A DNA stretch of 64,000 nt from Rhynochetos jubatus. Taxonomy: Eukaryota > Chordata > Aves > Eurypygiformes > Rhynochetidae. This document shows, piece after piece, positions 60,501 to 64,000 of the stretch. Position 1 is the stretch's first letter, and every line of letters begins with the position of its first letter. Position numbers and translations under genes: made by a program. The notes under the pieces are model-generated. The model searched no databases, had not been told where the DNA came from, and saw only the letters and a program-made list of their open reading frames with translations. The stretch spans positions 65,686,150 to 65,750,149 of the forward strand of contig CM050649.1 in the NCBI GenBank assembly GCA_027574665.1. The letters run 5' to 3'.

Positions 60501-60860
60501 CAGACTAATTTGTGTGAGCTCATTCAGCACCTCTAGGATTCTAAGGTTTTTATTAGCAATGAGTAAGTGATGAGTTCAGAATCAAGGTCAAAACCAGTTT
60601 CTGTTACTTTTTATAGACTTTCTTCAGCTGCACTCCATCCATTTTCTTTGGAAAGTGATGGTTCTTCCTACTTTGCCTCCAAACTGTGATCAGTCTCTTT
60701 CAACAAGTTAAACGTAATCCTGGAAATGGTATTAGCACGTTACCTTGCCATTGCTCCCCTGCCTGTGAATGAGCTCGTCTGGGATTCAGACAGATGTCTT
60801 CCCTCCACCGAAATGACTCTCTGCAGCTCTGAAGATGCGTCCTCACACAGTGAATGGGTC
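47183..60860 (-). CDS. CNGA3: CNGA3, cone cyclic-nucleotide-gated channel alpha subunit (5' coding end not in window)
   Basis: CNGA3 forms, with CNGB3, the cGMP-gated cation channel of the cone outer segment that closes when light lowers cGMP. Coding parts in transcript order: 60860-60744, 58135-57956, 56343-56290, 54376-54257, 52827-52720, 51808-51702, 48591-47183. All junctions are GT-AG with matching phase, giving about 697 residues; chicken CNGA3 is about 735, so roughly 36 N-terminal residues and the start codon are missing. In order the protein has a cytoplasmic N-terminus, a Lys/Glu-rich segment, six membrane helices, the pore loop with TIGETPPP, the C-linker, the cyclic-nucleotide-binding domain ([18 protein letters not shown]) and a C-terminal leucine-zipper coiled coil. 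RLSRF...[17 protein letters not shown] and the pore distinguish CNGA3 from the rod subunit CNGA1. No break is seen. Confidence 0.97.
48592..51701 (-). other. CNGA3 intron, 3.1 kb
   Basis: Intron between the S2 exon and the terminal exon. A short imperfect GGCTCA repeat lies near 49346-49370 and an A/C-rich run near 50821-50850. No exon or known repeat is recognised. Confidence 0.75.
51702..51808 (-). CDS. CNGA3: CNGA3 exon 107 bp: S2 region
   Basis: The acceptor is TTTAG and the donor GTGAGT. The exon encodes [20 protein letters not shown] then [15 protein letters not shown], with one base for the Arg before and one for the Gly after. It joins in frame to GFLEQG of the terminal exon. Confidence 0.96.
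52720..52827 (-). CDS. CNGA3: CNGA3 exon 108 bp: S1 region
   Basis: After TTTCCAG the exon reads [20 protein letters not shown], then [16 protein letters not shown], ending in AG at a GTACGG donor. IDPSSN-YYNWL is the start of S1 in CNG alpha subunits. Confidence 0.96.
53293..53380 (+). repeat. CR1 3'-end fragment, about 90 bp
   Basis: TAGTCTAGTGGAAGGTGACC, then GGCAGGGAGCTTGGAACTAG and ATGGTCTTTAAGGTGCCTTC, ending TTCTATGA, is a plus-oriented CR1 tail, antisense to CNGA3. Confidence 0.92.
54257..54376 (-). CDS. CNGA3: CNGA3 exon 120 bp: lysine/glutamate-rich cytoplasmic segment
   Basis: On the minus strand the exon follows GTTGTACAG and ends in AAGA at GTAAGT. It encodes almost only Lys, Glu and Asp in KKEE and KKDD units, with one Val. 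Chicken CNGA3 has a comparable KKDE-rich stretch before [10 protein letters not shown]. The DNA is nearly pure purine on the coding strand and could be mistaken for a microsatellite, but the splice signals and phase on both sides fit. Length is a multiple of three, so it can be skipped in frame. Confidence 0.88.
56290..56343 (-). CDS. CNGA3: CNGA3 small exon 54 bp: N-terminal cytoplasmic region
   Basis: Between TTGCTGCAG and GTAAGT the exon reads [17 protein letters not shown]. This matches the human WPLAKCNTNTSNNTEE segment. It starts with the last base of a Ser codon and ends with two bases of Asp or Glu depending on the next exon. It is easily missed by gene finders because of its length. 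Confidence 0.9.
56344..60743 (-). other. CNGA3 introns between exons at 56.3 and 60.7 kb
   Basis: This covers introns 56344-57955 and 58136-60743. They are AT-rich, and I see no exon, RNA gene or known repeat in them. Confidence 0.75.
57956..58135 (-). CDS. CNGA3: CNGA3 exon 180 bp: N-terminal cytoplasmic region
   Basis: After CATGCAG the exon encodes [20 protein letters not shown] and continues [20 protein letters not shown] to RERPGGVN, then the donor GTAAGA. It is close to the chicken protein ([20 protein letters not shown]). The Arg codon before it is split with the 60744 exon. Confidence 0.96.
60744..60860 (-). CDS. CNGA3: CNGA3 exon 117 bp: N-terminal region, most 5' exon found
   Basis: After CTTTTGCAG the exon encodes [35 protein letters not shown] and AMA, then two bases of Arg at GTAACG. 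It aligns with chicken [20 protein letters not shown]. The initiator Met lies at least one exon further upstream. Confidence 0.94.
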
Positions 60861-63800
60861 CTGCAAAAGCCATTTAAAAGAAAAAAATCCATACAGCCTC
60901 CAGCAGACTTCCCCCCATCTGCTTCTTTCCACCACTACATCAGGAAACAAGGCAGCAAATTGTCCTCTTCCTAGTAGTCTGGCATACATGTGATAAACAC
61001 AGAGCTAAGCTTACATTCCCACTTTTCTGGAGCCATCCAACATAAAATGAAGTCAGCGAAGGCTCTGCCGTCTCTGCCAGCAAGCTCAGAGCTGATTCCT
61101 TACTGGTCAGTACTACTCTGGTGTGCAGGTACGCAACAGTGGGAAGCATGTTTTCCACTCCAACTCCTCCCGGAAAGCATCAGCAGCTTTCCTTCAACAC
61201 GGAATTCATTCCCAGGGGACTACAGAGTGACTGCCCACTGCTTTAGTCGGTGTTGTTCTAGACATTGTTTGGGTTTAGCAGTCTGGAATTTCTACCAGTG
61301 CGGTTCCTTTCCATGACTCAAAGCAAACACCCGCATCTCTTTGCTTTCCCTCCTGCTTGGATTGGAAAGGAAGATGGGAGTTTTACAGCGGCTGTGGGTG
61401 CCCCCTCCCTGGAAGTGTTCCAGGCCAGGCTGGATGAGGCTCTGAGCAACCTGGTCTAGTGGAGGGTGTCCCTGCCCATGGCAGGGGGGTTGGAACTGGA
61501 TGGTCTTTAAGGTCCCATCCAACCCAAACCAGTCTGTGATTCTATGATAGTCCTGAGCTGCGCCATTCCTACCAGCCTGTTGCTGCCAGCAGCACAACTG
61601 CTGGCATCCGGATGGAAACTTCACCTACTGCACAGCAGAGCAGGACACAGGTCTCCAGGGCCACTCTGGCAGCCATGAGGGGAGGCCCCCCAGGCTACTG
61701 CCACCCACGAAAGACACCACGACAGCCCAGGGGGCCACAGCTGCAGATAGGGATTATCACGTTAAGCTACGTGCAGGTTGGCCAGCTCCTGTAACTACTT
61801 ACTAGCACTGAAATCACTAGCATTTGAGAAAAATGGATGAAGTTTTAGCCTCCTCTTTCAATTATGGAGTTTTGAAATGGACTTCACTGGAACCTGGCCT
61901 TTACCAGGCCTCACTCCCATTGTTCTGTACACTCCCAGGGATTTCTCTGTGGTTTTCATTTTTCAGTACTCACTTTTACAATGCTTTGTCACATCCATTA
62001 AGGATCGCTTTTTTCCCCTTTGTAATGCAAACCAGAACTCTGGAGTGGCTCTATTAATCTGTATTGCCAGGGAAATGCCGAGGATAATGATACTTGCAGT
62101 ATCCTCATAAGAACTGGCAACAGCATTTTGGATGTTCACAAAAGGAGAATTAGTAACTCAATGTTGTGTGTACTCACAGCTGAGAAACTACCAAACAGAG
62201 AATTAAAACGTCATTATTTTTAGACAAAGAACCATGCCAAAAAAGATAGGTCCTGCCACTCCCAGAATTCTCAACCTGTTGTTTTCTTCTCTTCTAATAA
62301 GAAAACACCAACAGACCAATAGGCACTGCTTAGTACTGAAAAACTTCTATAACCTAGTTTATGTTGTGGGTGTTGAGCATTTTCTCACTGCCAAAGTTAG
62401 CATGGATTCTAGGGGAGAATGAACAAACTCATGGAAACAGAAATCCATTACGGATTACCAGAAACACAGAGTCCGCACCTAGCTCAAGAAGTCTCCTCAG
62501 CTGGATGCTGGGAGAGTATTAGAGGAAAGTGTGCTGCAGATACTTGCAGTTTGCCTGCTTTTTTAAAATTTTTTTTCCTGGAGCATCTGCCTACAGTCCT
62601 GCTGGAGAAAGGATACTGGAGTAGTCAGTCTTTTAAAGTGCACTGCTATGGCTGTTTGAAAGTCCCTTCATTCCTTTTTACAGAAAAAATATACATTTTG
62701 TGTGATCTTCAACAGCAGTAAATTTTAATATTGCTATTTCTGATCTCACCAATTATTTATATTTTTCAATCCTGAAAATATATTTTAAAAGAAAATAGTG
62801 GGAGCTCTTAGAAAATAATTGTAACTGTCACAATTCAGATGTGAAAAAAAAAATATATCTTGCAGAAATAGATAGCCTTTCATGAAGGCTTACGCCAGTA
62901 TCTTTTATTTCACATTTGGATGGATTAAAAGTTTGTGTTCAATCAGTGTCCAGATAATGAACAGTAAACCAAATGCTTTTACTGAATGTACATTAAGTTG
63001 TTATATTTGCTCTAAATATAGGTAATTAAATATAAGGGTCGCAAAGATTGTCAAGGTGCATTCTTTGTCAGTCTAACAAAACCCTACACAGAGGTCAGGA
63101 CCAGGAAATTGGGCCACTCAGACTTTTCCTGGTCTCGGAGGAAGATCTCTTTCAACTTTATTAGCCTCTCTAAGCATACTGAAATACAATCAACACCATG
63201 TGATGTTCTATTTTGATAGAACTGTGCTTGTTTACCAGTGGGAACAAGAGCCAAGCTGGAGTTGAAAATTACTATCCAAAATGCACTGTTAACTATCCTT
63301 ATTTCTTTCCTGTAAACTTTTTTTAGTCCCCGTCTCCTTTACTGCTGACATTACTGTGCTTGGGCATCTGCTGACAATAAATAAAAAGCTAAGAATGAAG
63401 AGCTCAGCTTTATTTTGAGTAAATGCCTAGGAAGGCAATGCGGAATAGTGCACAGATAGCTGAGTGAGCTCTAAACAAACTAGGTCAGGTACCAAAAGCC
63501 ATACTGTCCTACTAGCTCCACTTAGCAGAGTCATACTTGCTAAGTACGTCATCTGTTAAGTGATTCGTGTGCATCCTCACCTCCATGCTCCTCAGCAATG
63601 TGCAAAGCTATGCTCCACCGTCTCTACACAGGCTCATCATATTTTGTGTTTGTGTAACATTAAGCATTTACCAACTGTGTGTTCCCTTGCTAGCAGTAAC
63701 TACAGAGCACTTAATCGAAAATTTAAATCTAAGATGAACTTTTCCTTCCATTATTATAACTCCCTGCTACAACTCCCTATTATAAAACTCATGTACTCAT

Positions 63801-64000
63801 CCCTGACTTTCCTCAAGCCTGTTCAAGTAATACAAGAGGCCTTATTTGTCAGCTGGCTTTATACTGGCACAGAGGGATGGTTACAGATGGGGCTCTTGAT
63901 GTAACGCCATCAATACATGTAGCATAGTTTTTACTTTATTTTTACAAAAATGGACTCATCCTATCTGGACTCCATCAGCTTGTTTGGTATCTGCAGCAGA
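60861..64000 (-). other. CNGA3 upstream intron or 5' flank
   Basis: It contains one CR1 tail at 61.39-61.55 kb. I looked on the minus strand for a first coding exon resembling MAKINTQ... or ...ENGFIR and did not find one. No CpG-rich promoter is visible either, so this is most likely intron. Confidence 0.6.
61389..61547 (+). repeat. CR1 3'-end fragment, about 160 bp
   Basis: GCTGTGGGTGCCCCCTCCCT through GGATGAGGCTCTGAGCAACC and ATGGTCTTTAAGGTCCCATC to GTGATTCTATGA is a CR1 tail on the plus strand. It is almost identical to the fragment at 32.6 kb. Confidence 0.93.

Overview
This is vertebrate nuclear DNA, almost certainly from a bird. It has long introns with GT-AG splice sites, many 3' fragments of CR1 LINEs (the dominant avian retroposon), and an avian-type solo endogenous-retrovirus LTR. 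The two protein-coding genes match bird proteins closely. No prokaryotic features are present. CNGA3 resembles chicken but with several substitutions, and I recall this LTR family from non-galliform birds, so a neoavian bird is my best guess; the species cannot be settled here.

Positions 714-34,230 (+ strand) hold nearly all of UBE3A (E6AP, HECT-type E3 ubiquitin ligase). Ten coding exons could be placed to the base. They form one continuous 859-residue frame, from an initiator ATG split across an intron to the stop at 33,558-33,560. The AZUL zinc-finger cysteines, the LQELL helix motif and the catalytic HECT cysteine are all intact. Upstream alternative first exons and the promoter lie left of the window. 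The introns contain an old tRNA-derived SINE, a 1.8-kb dead CR1 element, several CR1 tails and a 958-bp solo LTR with a 5-bp target-site duplication.

Positions about 34.2-47.2 kb are intergenic and clearly richer in GC and CpG than the UBE3A introns. A short CpG-dense patch lies near 35.5-35.75 kb, with two CR1 fragments further on. I recognise no protein-coding exon here; an unannotated noncoding transcript is possible.

Positions 47,183-60,860 (- strand) hold most of CNGA3, the cone-photoreceptor cyclic-nucleotide-gated channel alpha subunit. Seven coding exons were placed. They cover the N-terminal cytoplasmic region with a lysine/glutamate-rich exon, the transmembrane core, the pore (TIGET), the cyclic-nucleotide-binding domain and the C-terminal coiled coil. 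The first coding exon(s) with the initiator Met were not found and probably lie beyond 64,000.

UBE3A and CNGA3 are convergent neighbours about 13.6 kb apart (stop to stop). This is the ancestral arrangement known from non-eutherian vertebrates; in eutherians UBE3A sits instead in the imprinted Prader-Willi/Angelman region beside SNRPN. The two genes have no known functional link, so their adjacency is a matter of genome history.
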